A DNA stretch of 64,000 nucleotides from Magnetospirillum sp. UT-4 (GCF_902729435.1 NZ_CACVCG010000034.1:1-64000); one strand, 5' to 3'; counted from the stretch's first letter, positions 27,188-36,740 are shown. The notes: generated by a model not told the origin, from the letters alone. Numbers and translations: made by a program.

Positions 27188-29869
27188 CTAGAATACGTTG
27201 AGCGGAACATCGCCCAGGGTCTTGAACACCACGTTGAACGTCAGCTCGTAGCCGGCGAGCACATCGGCGTCGTGGACATAGATCTTGCGCAGGTTGGTGA
27301 GGAAGGCGAAGCACTCGTCGGAATAGGCCAGGCGCGCCGTCCAGCCCACCGGTCCGGCACCGTCGGTCAGGTCGTAGGCGATCGTGCCGTAAGCCGACCA
27401 GTACTGGGTGATGGCCGCCGACAGGCTGGCACCGATGGCGTGGCGGCGGTTGAAGGTCTCGGAGGTCTCGTCCGTCCGCTCGAACATCAGGTAGCTGAGC
27501 GACGCCCGCAGCAGCGGCGGGCCGGCGGAGACGGTGGTCTCGTTGCGGCGAAGCTCGAGATTGTCCTTGTCGAGCCTGAACCGGTTGAGAAAGGCCAGGT
27601 TGGCGTTGGGCGACACGTCCAGCCGCCCGACATAGTCCGACAGGTTGCCGGCAAAGCCGCTGCCCGGGCCGTAGGTGCTGTCGGCATGGGCGCGCCAGCC
27701 CTGGGCCGCCTGGGCGGCGATGTAGCCGCCCCGTGCCGGATACCCGCTCCAGCGCAGGCCGTAGGCGCCGCGCGCGCCGCCCTCGACCCGGTCGAGGCCG
27801 GGCATGCGGTCGGCGCGCAGGATGTTGATCTCGTCGGGGTCGAAACCGGCCGAATCCTCGTTCGGGATCTTGGCCGGATTGCCGCCGTTGGGGCTGAACG
27901 CCACCATGGCCAGGGGTTCGACCGTCTGGGTGAACGTTGGCGAATTGCGGACGAAGGGCATCCGCCAGTCGGCGGCCACCTGCGGCACGACGCGCCCGGA
28001 GGTGCCGGATTCCGCCCCCGCGGTGGTGAAGTCGGATTTGTAGGCGTCGGCCCGCAGCGAGGTGGTCAGCGTGGTGATGTCGCCCGAGCGGCCGATGAAG
28101 GGGCGCTGCCAGGCGGTGCGGGTGACCATGCGGGCGGCGTCTGTCCCTTCGGTGCGGGCATAGGCCAGGGTGTCGGCGTCGAAGGTCCAGTAGCCGCCCT
28201 TGTCGCCGGGCTGCCCGACATGGCTGTAGACCGCATGGGGCAGGACCAGGGGCGACTGGTCGGGCTCGTCGATGGAGCGCAGGCTCTGGAAGGCGAAGCC
28301 CTCGGCCATGGCGTAGTTGGTCCGCCCGAAGCCCTCGACGTAGGGGCGGGTGGTCAGCCAGGGCCGCCGCGCGTTGATGGGGAAATTGTAGAGCGATGTG
28401 TAGGTGGCGTCGCTCGCCCGCTGGATCTGGTATCCCGCCCGCCAGGTGCGGTCGAGGTCGAACTTGCCGGTGGCATCGAGGTGACCGCGCAGCTTGCCGG
28501 TATGCTTGTCCGAGGTCAGGCTGGCTTCCGACAGCATCTCGCCGTCCATGCCGCGCCAGCGGTGCTCGCCCGCCAGGACCATGCGCTGCAGGATGTTGTT
28601 GTTGCTTTCCACCAGACCCGGCGTTTCGGTGGTGGTGGCGCTCGGGAACAGGAAGCGGGGGGTGAAGGTCGCATCCTGGTTGGCGGCGATCGCCCAGTAA
28701 TAGGGGGTGGTGAGCGAGGCGCCGAGATTGGAGGACAGGCCCGCGGTGGGGACCAGGAAGCCGCTCTTGCGCTTCACCGTCGGATCGGGATGGGACAGGT
28801 ACGGCGTGTACATCACCGGCACGCCGGCGAATTCGATCCAGGCGTCGCGGTACTCGATGGACTGGTCGGCCTGGTTGTGGATGATCCGCTCCGCCTTGGC
28901 TTCCCAAAGCGGGCGGCGGTCGGGCCTCTTGCGGCACGGTTCGCAGGCGGTATAGACGCCCTTGTCGAGATCGGTGCGGTCGCCGCCCACCCGGGTGGCG
29001 GTGGCGGCGGCCATGCGCGAATTGTCCGACAGCAGGATGCGGATCTGGCGGGCGACGCCGTCCTTGAAGTCGCCGGTCAGCTCGAAATACTCGGCGGTGA
29101 CGATGTCGCCGGTGGGCTCCATCAGGGTGATGTTTCCGGCCGCGCTGATGATGTCCTGCTTGAGGTTGTAGCTGACGTTGTCGGCGACCAGGGTGCGTCC
29201 GGACTGGACGATCTCGACCCGGCCGACGGCGGTGACGATGCCCAGCTCGCGGTCGTGCACGATCTGATCGGCCGTCAGGTCCACCGGCGGCTCGCCCTCG
29301 GGGGCTGGAGCCGCCTTCTTGGCCTTTGCCGCCGGGCGGGCAGGCTGCGGCTCGGCCCCGTCGTCCCCGGCCACATCCGGTCGCGGTGGCGGTTCCGCCG
29401 CCGCGGACCGGGTGGCAGGGCGGGACGGCGCGGCCGGGGAGGTCTGGGTGGCGTCCTCGCCCCAGGCGTCGCTCCAGGTTCCGATCTCGGCGGCGCGGGG
29501 AAACGGCCCGGCGGCGGGAGCAATGGCGGCGGGTGCCGGGGCGGGAGCGGCCACCGGCAGGGCGCGCGGGCGGGGCGCCGGTGCCGGCACCGTCTGGTCG
29601 CCCCAGGCATCGCCCCATCCGCCGATTTCGGCCGGGCGCGGGCCGGCCGGCCCGGCGGCCGGGACCTGTGCGGCGGCAACCGGCGCGGCTGCCGGTGGCG
29701 GAGCCGGCGCGCGGGCGGGCGGCGGCGGTGCGACCTCTTCGCCCCAGGCATCGCCCCAACTGCCCAGGTCGCCGGGGGTGGCCGCGGTCGCCGGCCGGAC
29801 AACCGGCAGCGAAGCGGCCGCCAGGGCGAGGGCCAGAACGGCGGCGGAGGGGCGGCGGAGAACGGTCAT
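27188..29869 (-). CDS. lptD: LPS-assembly protein LptD with extra N-terminal repeats
   Basis: 893 residues. Signal peptide, then an unusual Pro/Ala-rich stretch with three WGDAWG-like motifs (residues 38-43, 85-90, 132-137; exactly 47 apart). The LptA-like beta-jellyroll (LTADQIVHDRELGIVTAVGR, NVSYNLKQDIISAAGNITLM) starts near residue 200, and a large C-terminal beta-barrel runs to a terminal Phe. A Cys pair in YTACEPCRKRP and a Cys in SDECFAFL could form the disulphides needed by LptD. It inserts LPS into the outer leaflet of the outer membrane. The start overlaps the upstream permease stop (ATGA), so translation is coupled. The N-terminal repeats are not part of the usual LptD plan. Confidence 0.92.
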   Translation of the reverse strand: MTVLRRPSAAVLALALAAASLPVVRPATAATPGDLGSWGDAWGEEVAPPPPARAPAPPPAAAPVAAAQVPAAGPAGPRPAEIGGWGDAWGDQTVPAPAPRPRALPVAAPAPAPAAIAPAAGPFPRAAEIGTWSDAWGEDATQTSPAAPSRPATRSAAAEPPPRPDVAGDDGAEPQPARPAAKAKKAAPAPEGEPPVDLTADQIVHDRELGIVTAVGRVEIVQSGRTLVADNVSYNLKQDIISAAGNITLMEPTGDIVTAEYFELTGDFKDGVARQIRILLSDNSRMAAATATRVGGDRTDLDKGVYTACEPCRKRPDRRPLWEAKAERIIHNQADQSIEYRDAWIEFAGVPVMYTPYLSHPDPTVKRKSGFLVPTAGLSSNLGASLTTPYYWAIAANQDATFTPRFLFPSATTTETPGLVESNNNILQRMVLAGEHRWRGMDGEMLSEASLTSDKHTGKLRGHLDATGKFDLDRTWRAGYQIQRASDATYTSLYNFPINARRPWLTTRPYVEGFGRTNYAMAEGFAFQSLRSIDEPDQSPLVLPHAVYSHVGQPGDKGGYWTFDADTLAYARTEGTDAARMVTRTAWQRPFIGRSGDITTLTTSLRADAYKSDFTTAGAESGTSGRVVPQVAADWRMPFVRNSPTFTQTVEPLAMVAFSPNGGNPAKIPNEDSAGFDPDEINILRADRMPGLDRVEGGARGAYGLRWSGYPARGGYIAAQAAQGWRAHADSTYGPGSGFAGNLSDYVGRLDVSPNANLAFLNRFRLDKDNLELRRNETTVSAGPPLLRASLSYLMFERTDETSETFNRRHAIGASLSAAITQYWSAYGTIAYDLTDGAGPVGWTARLAYSDECFAFLTNLRKIYVHDADVLAGYELTFNVVFKTLGDVPLNVF

Positions 29870-30981
29870 GCCCTGGCCCTTGCCGGCAACACCCGGGAAA
29901 TGCGGCGGCTGCCCGCCAGCACCCAGGTGCCGAAGGCGACGGGCAGCAGCGCCGCCAGATACATCAGCGGGATGAACATCAGGTTGGCGCTGGCCAGGTT
30001 GGCCACCCCCAGCGCCGTCGCCTGCAGCGCCACCATCACCCCGACCGCCGACAGGATCGCGACGCCCTGGCCGCGGCGGTCGAAGCCCGAGGCCAGCAGG
30101 GCGACCAGCGCCACCATGGCGAAGCCGATATTGTAGAGCGGCGAGGTGACGCGGTTGTGCAGTTCCACCTTGGCCCGCCGGTAGTCGCTTTCGCCCAGTT
30201 CGACGATGTCGGCATTGACCAGTTCCCGGATGCTGCGTTCGCGGGCGTCGCGGAACCGCGGCGAATCCGTGCCGGTGGCGGTGGCGAGATCGACGGTGTA
30301 GCTGTCGAAATACAGCACCGCCAGCTTGCCGCTGCCGGCCCTCAGTTCCTGGCGGTTGCCGTTGAGCATCAGGACGCGGGGACCCGCCTCGGTGACGACC
30401 AGGGCGCCGCGCTCGGCCATCAGGGTGATCGGCTTTTCCGGGGAGCGGCGGTCGTGGACCAGGATGCCGAGCAGTTCGCCCTCGGCGGTGCGGCTGCGCA
30501 CATAGATGGTCAGGCCGTTGCCGAACTTGTTGAAGGCGCCTTCCTGCAGCAGGACGTTGGTGATGTCGTTGCGGATCGTCCACTGCATTTCGCGGAAGCC
30601 TTGCACCGACAACGGAATCGCCCACAACGCCAGAAGGTAGCCGATCAGGGTGGCGATGCCGGCCAGGATCAGGGCCGGCCGGGCGAGCGCCCAGTCGGAC
30701 AGGCCCGCCGCCCGCAGAACGGTCAGCTCGCGGTCACCGATGAGCTTGTTGTAGGTGAAAAGCACTACAGCGAAAAGGGAAATCGGCACGATGACGACCA
30801 GGAAGCTGGGCATCAGGAGCACCGTCAGGGCCAGGAACGTGGCCGCCGAGATGCCCTTGTTGACGATCATCTCGATGAAGCGCAGCGACTGGGTCAGCCA
30901 CAGGACGCAGGCCAGCGCCAGTGACACCAGCACCAGCCCGACCGTCAACTGCCGCAATACGTAGCGCGTGATCCCCGTCAT
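29866..30981 (-). CDS. lptF: LPS export ABC transporter permease LptF
   Basis: 371 residues from ATG 30981 (MTGITRYVLRQLTVGLVLVS). It has three N-terminal transmembrane helices, a periplasmic beta-jellyroll of about 170 residues (GLTIYVRSRTAEGELLGILV, ITLMAERGALVVTEAGPRVL), and three C-terminal helices, as in the YjgP/YjgQ family. VWLTQSLRFIEMIVNKG and VLFTYNKLIGDRELTVLRAA favour LptF over LptG. LptF and LptG together carry LPS out of the inner membrane. Here lptD follows directly with no lptG in between; in many alphaproteobacteria the order is lptF-lptG-lptD. Confidence 0.88.
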   Translation of the reverse strand: MTGITRYVLRQLTVGLVLVSLALACVLWLTQSLRFIEMIVNKGISAATFLALTVLLMPSFLVVIVPISLFAVVLFTYNKLIGDRELTVLRAAGLSDWALARPALILAGIATLIGYLLALWAIPLSVQGFREMQWTIRNDITNVLLQEGAFNKFGNGLTIYVRSRTAEGELLGILVHDRRSPEKPITLMAERGALVVTEAGPRVLMLNGNRQELRAGSGKLAVLYFDSYTVDLATATGTDSPRFRDARERSIRELVNADIVELGESDYRRAKVELHNRVTSPLYNIGFAMVALVALLASGFDRRGQGVAILSAVGVMVALQATALGVANLASANLMFIPLMYLAALLPVAFGTWVLAGSRRISRVLPARARA

Positions 30982-31045
30982 GGCGGCGGGATTATAGACA
31001 GGCCCGGTCAAGCGGACCAACGGGATTCGACGCTTGACCGACGGC

Positions 31046-32803
31046 CTAGAGCTGGTCCTCGTCGAAAGCCATGATCAGGGTCGAGCCGGCCTCGATCTGG
31101 GCCAGCAGCGCGGCGGCGCGCGGCAGCACGGCGTCGCCGTAGAACCGGGCGGTGGCCTGCTTGGCGGCAAGGAAGGGGGAGGCCTCCCTCTTTGCCGCCA
31201 GGGCCGCCGCCTTCAGTGCCGCCTCGGCCATCAGCCAGCCGCCGGCGGTGATGCCGAGCAGGTCGAGGAACGGCCGGGCGACGCTTCCCGCCAGGTGGGG
31301 ATCGCCGCCGTGGCCGTCCAGCAGGTGCCGCGCCGCCGCCTCGGCGGCATCGGCGGCGGCGCCCAGGCGGACCCGCAGGCCGGCCCAGTCCGGCCCTTCC
31401 AGCCTGGCCTCGGTGGCGCGGATTTCGGCCATCAGCAGGCCGAAGGCGCGGCCGTCGTCGCGCAGCAGCTTGCGCCCGACCAGATCCATGGCCTGGATGC
31501 CGTTGGTGCCCTCGTAGATGGCGGCGACGCGGACGTCGCGCAGGTGCTGGGCGATGCCGGTCTCCTCGATGTAGCCCATCCCGCCGAACACCTGAAGGGC
31601 GGTGTCGGCGACTCGGAAGCCGACATCGGTGCACCACGCCTTGACCACCGGGATGAGCAGATCGACCACCGCCTGGGCGCGGGCGCGCGCGGCGGCGTCG
31701 GGATGGTGGCGGGCGATATCCAGACGCCCGGCGGCGACATAGGCCAGGGCGCGGGCGGCCTCGGTCAGCGCCTTGTTGGTCAGCAGCATGCGCCGCACGT
31801 CGGGGTGGTGGACGATGGCGACGCCGCCCTGCACCCGCTCGCGGGCGAAGGCGGCGGCCTTGGCCGATGCGCGCTCGGCCTGGGCGACGCCTTCCAGGCC
31901 GACCGCCAGGCGGGCGTTGTTCATCATGGTGAACATCAGCGCCAGGCCCTTGTTTTCCTCGCCCACCAGCCAGCCGACGGCGCCGTCGCTCTCGCCATAG
32001 GCCATGACGCAGGTGGGGCTGGCGTGGATGCCCAGTTTTTCTTCCAGCCGGATGCAGGCGACGTCGTTGCGCGCTCCGGGATTGCCGGCGGCGTCGGGGA
32101 TCAGCTTGGGGACCAGGAACAGCGTGATGCCCTTGACCCCGGGCGGGGACTCGGGCAGCCGGGCCAGCACCAGATGGACGATGTTGGCGGCCAGGTCGTG
32201 GTCGCCCGAGGTGATGAAGATCTTCTGGCCGAAGAGGCGGTAGGTGCCATCGGCCTGCGGCACCGCCCGGGTCTTCAGGGCGCCGACATCCGAGCCGGCC
32301 GAGGGCTCGGTCAGGTTCATGGTGCCGGTCCATTCTCCCGACACCAGGCGGGGCAGGTACAGCCGCTTCAGCGCCTCGGAGCCGTGGGCGTGCAGCGCCT
32401 CGACCGCCCCCGCGGTCAGCATGGGGGTGAGGGCGAAGCTCATGTTGGCGGCGTGCCACAGCTCCTGCACCGCGATCGCCACTAGCCAGGGCAGGCCCTG
32501 GCCGCCGTAATGCGGGTCGAACGGCACCGCGTTCCAGCCGCCCTCGACGAAGCGGCCGTAGGCGGCGCGGAAGCCGTCGGGGGTGACCACGCCGTCCTCG
32601 CTCAGGCGGCAGCCCTGGCGGTCGCCGGCATGGTCGAGGGGGGCCAGCACCTCGGCGGCGAAGCGCCCGGCCTCGGCCAGCACGGCGGTGACCAGATCCA
32701 TTCCGGCCTCGTCGCAGCCGGGCAAGGCGGCGATGTCCGGCAGTCCGGCCAGATGCTCGACGACGAAGGCCATGTCCTGGATCGGCGGGCGAAAGCTGGA
32801 CAT
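31046..32803 (-). CDS. Acyl-CoA dehydrogenase (DmdC-like long form)
   Basis: 585 residues, longer than the roughly 390 of classical acyl-CoA dehydrogenases because of a C-terminal helical extension. FAD-binding middle region: GTMNLTEPSAGSDVGALKTR and KIFITSGDHDLAANIVHLVL. Catalytic Glu lies in AAIYEGTNGIQAMDLVGRKL; VFGGMGYIEETGIAQHLRDV precedes it. The N-terminal MSSFRPPIQDMAFVVEHLAG is shared with the 3-methylmercaptopropionyl-CoA dehydrogenase (DmdC) type group. It probably oxidises an acyl-CoA, but the chain cannot be read from sequence and no dmd genes lie nearby. It is upstream of and in the same direction as lptF, with a 64-base gap. Confidence 0.88.
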   Translation of the reverse strand: MSSFRPPIQDMAFVVEHLAGLPDIAALPGCDEAGMDLVTAVLAEAGRFAAEVLAPLDHAGDRQGCRLSEDGVVTPDGFRAAYGRFVEGGWNAVPFDPHYGGQGLPWLVAIAVQELWHAANMSFALTPMLTAGAVEALHAHGSEALKRLYLPRLVSGEWTGTMNLTEPSAGSDVGALKTRAVPQADGTYRLFGQKIFITSGDHDLAANIVHLVLARLPESPPGVKGITLFLVPKLIPDAAGNPGARNDVACIRLEEKLGIHASPTCVMAYGESDGAVGWLVGEENKGLALMFTMMNNARLAVGLEGVAQAERASAKAAAFARERVQGGVAIVHHPDVRRMLLTNKALTEAARALAYVAAGRLDIARHHPDAAARARAQAVVDLLIPVVKAWCTDVGFRVADTALQVFGGMGYIEETGIAQHLRDVRVAAIYEGTNGIQAMDLVGRKLLRDDGRAFGLLMAEIRATEARLEGPDWAGLRVRLGAAADAAEAAARHLLDGHGGDPHLAGSVARPFLDLLGITAGGWLMAEAALKAAALAAKREASPFLAAKQATARFYGDAVLPRAAALLAQIEAGSTLIMAFDEDQL

Positions 32804-32872
32804 GGCGGCTCTCCCTGCGGGCGGCGAAGCCCGCTCAGGAGACTGGATTTTCCTTTACCCGGTCAAGGGGGC

Positions 32873-33877
32873 TCAGGGTATGGCGGCCGGAGGGGAGGGG
32901 TGCTTGCCCTCGCTGTCCTCGGCGGCCAGTTCCTCCGCCTCCATGCGCTTGCCGCCGGCCAGCAGGAAGACCAGGCCGCCGGGCAGCGCCGTCACCATGC
33001 CGACGATGCCGAACAGCACCGACAGCACCAGCGCCGAATGGTCGGCGACCCCGACGAAGCCGAACGCGGTGACCATGGCGGTCTCGCGCACGCCCCAGCC
33101 GGCGATGGAGATGGGCAGGGTCATCACCAGGATCACCGGCGGCACCAGCACCAGACAGTCCAGCGGGTCGATGTCGATCTTCAGGCCCGAGGCCAGCAGA
33201 TAGACGGTCATGGACAGGTTGACGTGGCCGACCAGGGCGACCAGCAGGGTCGACAGGCTCCAGCCGGGATGGAAGAACAGCTTGCGGGTGTCGCCGGCCA
33301 GCTGCACCAGCCCGCGCACCAGGCGCCAGCGGTGCAGGCTTTCCGGCAGCTTGTCCAGGGTGGCCAGGGTCAGGATGCCCAGCACGCAGACCGCCAGCAG
33401 CACCGGGAACACCCAGACCCCCGGCAGGTCGGGCAGGCGCTCGAGCAGGATCGGCTGGGTCAGGCAGACCAGCAGCACCAGGGCGAACACGGTCATGGCG
33501 CGTTCCAGCACCACCGAGTTGACGGCGGTGCCCAGCGACAGGCCCGAGCGGCGCGAGAACCACATGCGCACGGCGTCGCCGCCGACCGCGCCGGGCAGCA
33601 CCAGCGAGAAGAACACCCCGATGAAGTAGACGGCGAAGGTGCGGCCCCAGGTGAAGACGGCATCCAGCGCCCGCAGCACCATGCCCCAGCGCACCGCGCC
33701 CAGCGCGATCTGGGCCTGCATCAGCGCCACCGCGAGCACCGCCATCATGGGGTCGATGGAGGTCGCCTGCTCCCAGGCGTCGGCCAGATCGATCTTGGAC
33801 AGCACCCAGGCGATCAGGCCGAAGGAAATCCCGCCTTTGAGAATCCAGGGCAACCAGCGCTTCGCCAAAGTCTTCAT
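32873..33877 (-). CDS. Lysylphosphatidylglycerol synthase/UPF0104 family membrane protein
   Basis: 334 residues with about eight transmembrane helices. The pattern ILKGGISFGLIAWVLSKIDL, AVRWGMVLRAL, FFSLVLPGAVGGDAVRMWFS and SIAGWGVRETAMVTAFGFVG is that of the flippase-like domain found in MprF and stand-alone UPF0104 proteins. No aminoacyl-transferase domain is attached. Such proteins are thought to move lipids or lipid-linked sugars across the inner membrane; the substrate here is unknown. A short charged tail follows the last helix. It lies upstream of the acyl-CoA dehydrogenase in the same direction. Confidence 0.8.
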   Translation of the reverse strand: MKTLAKRWLPWILKGGISFGLIAWVLSKIDLADAWEQATSIDPMMAVLAVALMQAQIALGAVRWGMVLRALDAVFTWGRTFAVYFIGVFFSLVLPGAVGGDAVRMWFSRRSGLSLGTAVNSVVLERAMTVFALVLLVCLTQPILLERLPDLPGVWVFPVLLAVCVLGILTLATLDKLPESLHRWRLVRGLVQLAGDTRKLFFHPGWSLSTLLVALVGHVNLSMTVYLLASGLKIDIDPLDCLVLVPPVILVMTLPISIAGWGVRETAMVTAFGFVGVADHSALVLSVLFGIVGMVTALPGGLVFLLAGGKRMEAEELAAEDSEGKHPSPPAAIP

Positions 33878-33951
33878 GTGTCCGCCGCCAGTGAAGTCGC
33901 GGCAACCCTTAGCAGGAAACGCCTGGGGTGGGAATAGCCACCCTTACCCTG

Positions 33952-35046
33952 TCATGCCTGCCTTGTCATGCGCACCGGCACCCGCTTGCGCCCCCAATCG
34001 CCCGGCTTGGCTTCGAAGACCCCCGCCAGCCGGGTGCCGCAATCGGGGCAGCACCCGTCGGCGGAAAGATGCCAGGCGGTCAGCTCATGCCAGTCGCGGC
34101 CGATGAGACGGGCCCCGCAGGCGTGGCACCAGGTGGTTCCGCCGCTCTCGTCGTGAACGTTGCCCGTATAGACATGCCTCATACCGCTCGCCAAGGCGAT
34201 CGACCGGGCGCGCGACAGTGTCGAGGATGCCGTGCGGGGCAAGCCGGACATCTTCCAGTCGGGGTGGAAAGCTGTGAAATGTAACGGTACGTCGGGGCCG
34301 AGCGACCCGCCCACCCAGCGGCTGAGCGCGTCGATCTCGGCGTCGGAGTCGTTCTCTCCGGGAATGAGCAGCGTGGTGATCTCGAACCATACGTTTGTTT
34401 CACTCTTCAAATATTTCAGGGTGTCGAGCACGGGTTCGAGATGGCCCCCGCACAGGCCGTGGTAGAAGGAGTCCGTGAACGCCTTCAAGTCGACATTGGC
34501 GGCGTCCATGTGGGCGAAGAACTCGCGCCGCGCTTCCGGCGCGATGTAGCCGGCGGTCACCGCCACGGTCTTGATGCCCAGCGCGTGGCAGGCCTTGGCG
34601 GTGTCGACAGCGTATTCGAGAAAGATGACCGGATCGTTGTAGGTGAAGGCCACCGAGCGGCAGCCCAGTTTGGCCGCCGCTTGGGCGATCTGCTCGGGCG
34701 AGGCGGCGTCGTTCAGCTTGTCGATCTGCCGCGCCTTGGAAATGTCCCAGTTCTGGCAGAACTTGCAGGTCAGGTTGCAGCCCGCCGTGCCGAAGGACAG
34801 GATCGGCGTGCCGGGCAGGAAGTGGTTCAGCGGCTTCTTCTCGATGGGATCGACGCAGAACCCCGACGAGCGGCCGTAGGTGGTGAGCACCATGGCATCG
34901 CCGCTGCGGGCGCGGACGAAGCACAGCCCGCGCTGGCCTTCGTTCACTTTGCAGAAGCGGGGGCATACGTCGCACTGGACGCGGCCGTCTTCGAGCCGAT
35001 GCCAGTACCGTCCGGGGAAATGCGAACCCTGAACCTCGTGCTCCAT
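33952..35046 (-). CDS. AmmeMemoRadiSam system radical SAM enzyme
   Basis: 364 residues. The 4Fe-4S site is CNLTCKFCQNW (CxxxCxxC), within FGTAGCNLTCKFCQNWDISK. Two further Cys groups appear: CDVCPRFCKVNEGQRGLC at the N-terminus, and CHACG/CPDCG near the C-terminus, the latter looking like a rubredoxin-type zinc ribbon. This architecture defines the radical SAM member of the AmmeMemoRadiSam system, which is relatives of pyruvate-formate-lyase-activating enzymes. Its reaction is not established in general. It is divergent from the Memo-AMMECR1 fusion (about 144 bases between starts), the partner by which the system is named. Confidence 0.92.
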   Translation of the reverse strand: MEHEVQGSHFPGRYWHRLEDGRVQCDVCPRFCKVNEGQRGLCFVRARSGDAMVLTTYGRSSGFCVDPIEKKPLNHFLPGTPILSFGTAGCNLTCKFCQNWDISKARQIDKLNDAASPEQIAQAAAKLGCRSVAFTYNDPVIFLEYAVDTAKACHALGIKTVAVTAGYIAPEARREFFAHMDAANVDLKAFTDSFYHGLCGGHLEPVLDTLKYLKSETNVWFEITTLLIPGENDSDAEIDALSRWVGGSLGPDVPLHFTAFHPDWKMSGLPRTASSTLSRARSIALASGMRHVYTGNVHDESGGTTWCHACGARLIGRDWHELTAWHLSADGCCPDCGTRLAGVFEAKPGDWGRKRVPVRMTRQA

Positions 35047-35190
35047 GGCCGCCAGGGTACGCCGTGCGGGCTATGCCTTCAATGGCCGCATGGCTGCCTC
35101 CTCTCCCTCGACGGGCTCTACCACCTTGGGCGCTTTACACCGATGGTCGGGCGCGCCTACCTATGGGGAGGTATCCGAGGAGGCAGGGCC

Positions 35191-36555
35191 ATGACCGCAA
35201 TCCGTCCCACCGCCGTGGCCGGCATGTTCTATCCCGCCGATGCCGGCGAGCTGATGCGCCAGCTGGAAGCCTGTCTCGCCCCGGCCCGCGCCCGCCGCGC
35301 CGCCGATGCCGCACCGCCCAAGGCGCTTATCGCCCCCCATGCCGGCTACGTCTATTCCGGCCCGGTGGCGGCCAGCGCCTATGCCCTGCTCGAGCCGGCC
35401 CGGGGTCGCATCGCCCGGGTGGTGCTGATGGGGCCGTCGCACCGGGTGCCGTTCCGCGGCATCGCCGTCAGCGGCGCCGAGGCCTGGGCCAGCCCGCTGG
35501 GCACGGTGCCGGTGGATCGCGAGACGTGCGAGCGCCTGAAGGCGCTGCCCATGGTCGGCGAGCTGGACAAGGCGCACGCGCAGGAGCATTCGCTGGAGGT
35601 GCACGTCCCCTTCCTGCAGGCGGTGCTGGGCGCGTTCGCCCTGGTGCCGCTGGTTGCCGGCGAGGTCCCGCGCGAGGTGGTGGCGGCGGTGCTGGAGGCC
35701 GCCTGGGGCGGACCCGAGACCCTGATCGTCATCTCCACCGACCTGTCCCACTACCTGGACTACGACAGCTGCCGCGCCACCGACGCCGCCACCGTGGCGG
35801 CCATCCAGGCCCTCGATCCCGGCCCCCTGAGCGGCAGCCAGGCCTGCGGGCGGATTCCGGTGGGCGGCATGCTCGACCTGGCGCGCCGCCGGCACCTGCG
35901 CATCGAGACCCTGGACGTGCGCAATTCCGGCGACACCGCCGGGCCGAAGGACCGGGTGGTGGGCTACGGCGCCTGGGCGCTGTATGAGCCGGAAGCGGCG
36001 GACGCGGCGGATCCGGTCCAGGCGCTGGCCCCCAAGCTGCTGTCGCTGGCCCGCGCCTCCATCGAGAGCGGCCTCGCCGCCGGGCGGCCGGCGCCCGCCG
36101 ATCCCACCCTGCCCCAGCCCGGCGCGGTGTTCGTCACCCTCAAGCGGAACGGCCAGCTGAGGGGCTGCATCGGCTCGCCCACCGCCTGGCGCAGCCTGGG
36201 CGAGGACGTGGTCGACAACGCCTTCAAGGCCGCCTTCAAGGACCCCCGCTTCCCGCCGCTGAGGCCCGAGGAATGGGAGGGGCTGACGCTGTCGGTGTCG
36301 CTGCTGACTCCGCCGGTGGCCATGGCGTTCCGCGACGAGGCCGATCTGCTGGCGCAGCTGCGCCCCGGTGTCGACGGCCTGATCATCGAGGATGCGGGCC
36401 GCCGCGCCCTGTTCCTGCCCAGCGTGTGGGAGCAGTTGCCCGAGCGGCGCCAGTTCCTCGCCCATCTCAAGGCCAAGGCCGGCATGGCGGTGGACCATTT
36501 CTCCGCCACCTTCAAGGCCAGCCGGTTCGAAGCGGTGGAAATGAAATCACCGTAA
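35191..36555 (+). CDS. AmmeMemoRadiSam protein: Memo domain fused to AMMECR1 domain
   Basis: 454 residues from ATG 35191 (GAGGAGGCAGGGCC upstream); the open frame extends further but without family similarity. Residues 1-270 are a Memo-like domain (MFYPADAGEL, IAPHAGYVYSGPVAASAYAL, LMGPSHRVPFRG, HSLEVHVPFLQ, ISTDLSHYLDYDS), related to extradiol dioxygenases, with His residues that would bind metal. Residues about 280-454 are AMMECR1 (GAVFVTLKRNGQLRGCIGSP, DPRFPPLRPEEWEGLTLSVS). The two are often separate genes. The function of the set is unknown; conservation with the radical SAM gene suggests a shared RNA- or metal-linked role. Confidence 0.92.
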   Translation: MTAIRPTAVAGMFYPADAGELMRQLEACLAPARARRAADAAPPKALIAPHAGYVYSGPVAASAYALLEPARGRIARVVLMGPSHRVPFRGIAVSGAEAWASPLGTVPVDRETCERLKALPMVGELDKAHAQEHSLEVHVPFLQAVLGAFALVPLVAGEVPREVVAAVLEAAWGGPETLIVISTDLSHYLDYDSCRATDAATVAAIQALDPGPLSGSQACGRIPVGGMLDLARRRHLRIETLDVRNSGDTAGPKDRVVGYGAWALYEPEAADAADPVQALAPKLLSLARASIESGLAAGRPAPADPTLPQPGAVFVTLKRNGQLRGCIGSPTAWRSLGEDVVDNAFKAAFKDPRFPPLRPEEWEGLTLSVSLLTPPVAMAFRDEADLLAQLRPGVDGLIIEDAGRRALFLPSVWEQLPERRQFLAHLKAKAGMAVDHFSATFKASRFEAVEMKSP

Positions 36556-36740
36556 GTTGATGTGGTCCTACCCGTTCGGGCGTGTAGCGGAAATGCAACG
36601 CGCATGAACAAATGCTAATTTGCCGGCCGGAAATGCTTCCTTGAGTATCATGGTACTGCCACCTTCGCGCTAGGTTGACCCACAAAGCCACCAGATCAAG
36701 CGGCCCAACCAGCGGTCGCATTCGACGGGAGGATGTCAGT

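Noticed and set aside
25145-30136. Very long plus-strand frame antisense to pdxA, surA and lptD
   Set aside because: High GC keeps antisense frames open; the minus strand carries clear, well-known genes over the whole span.
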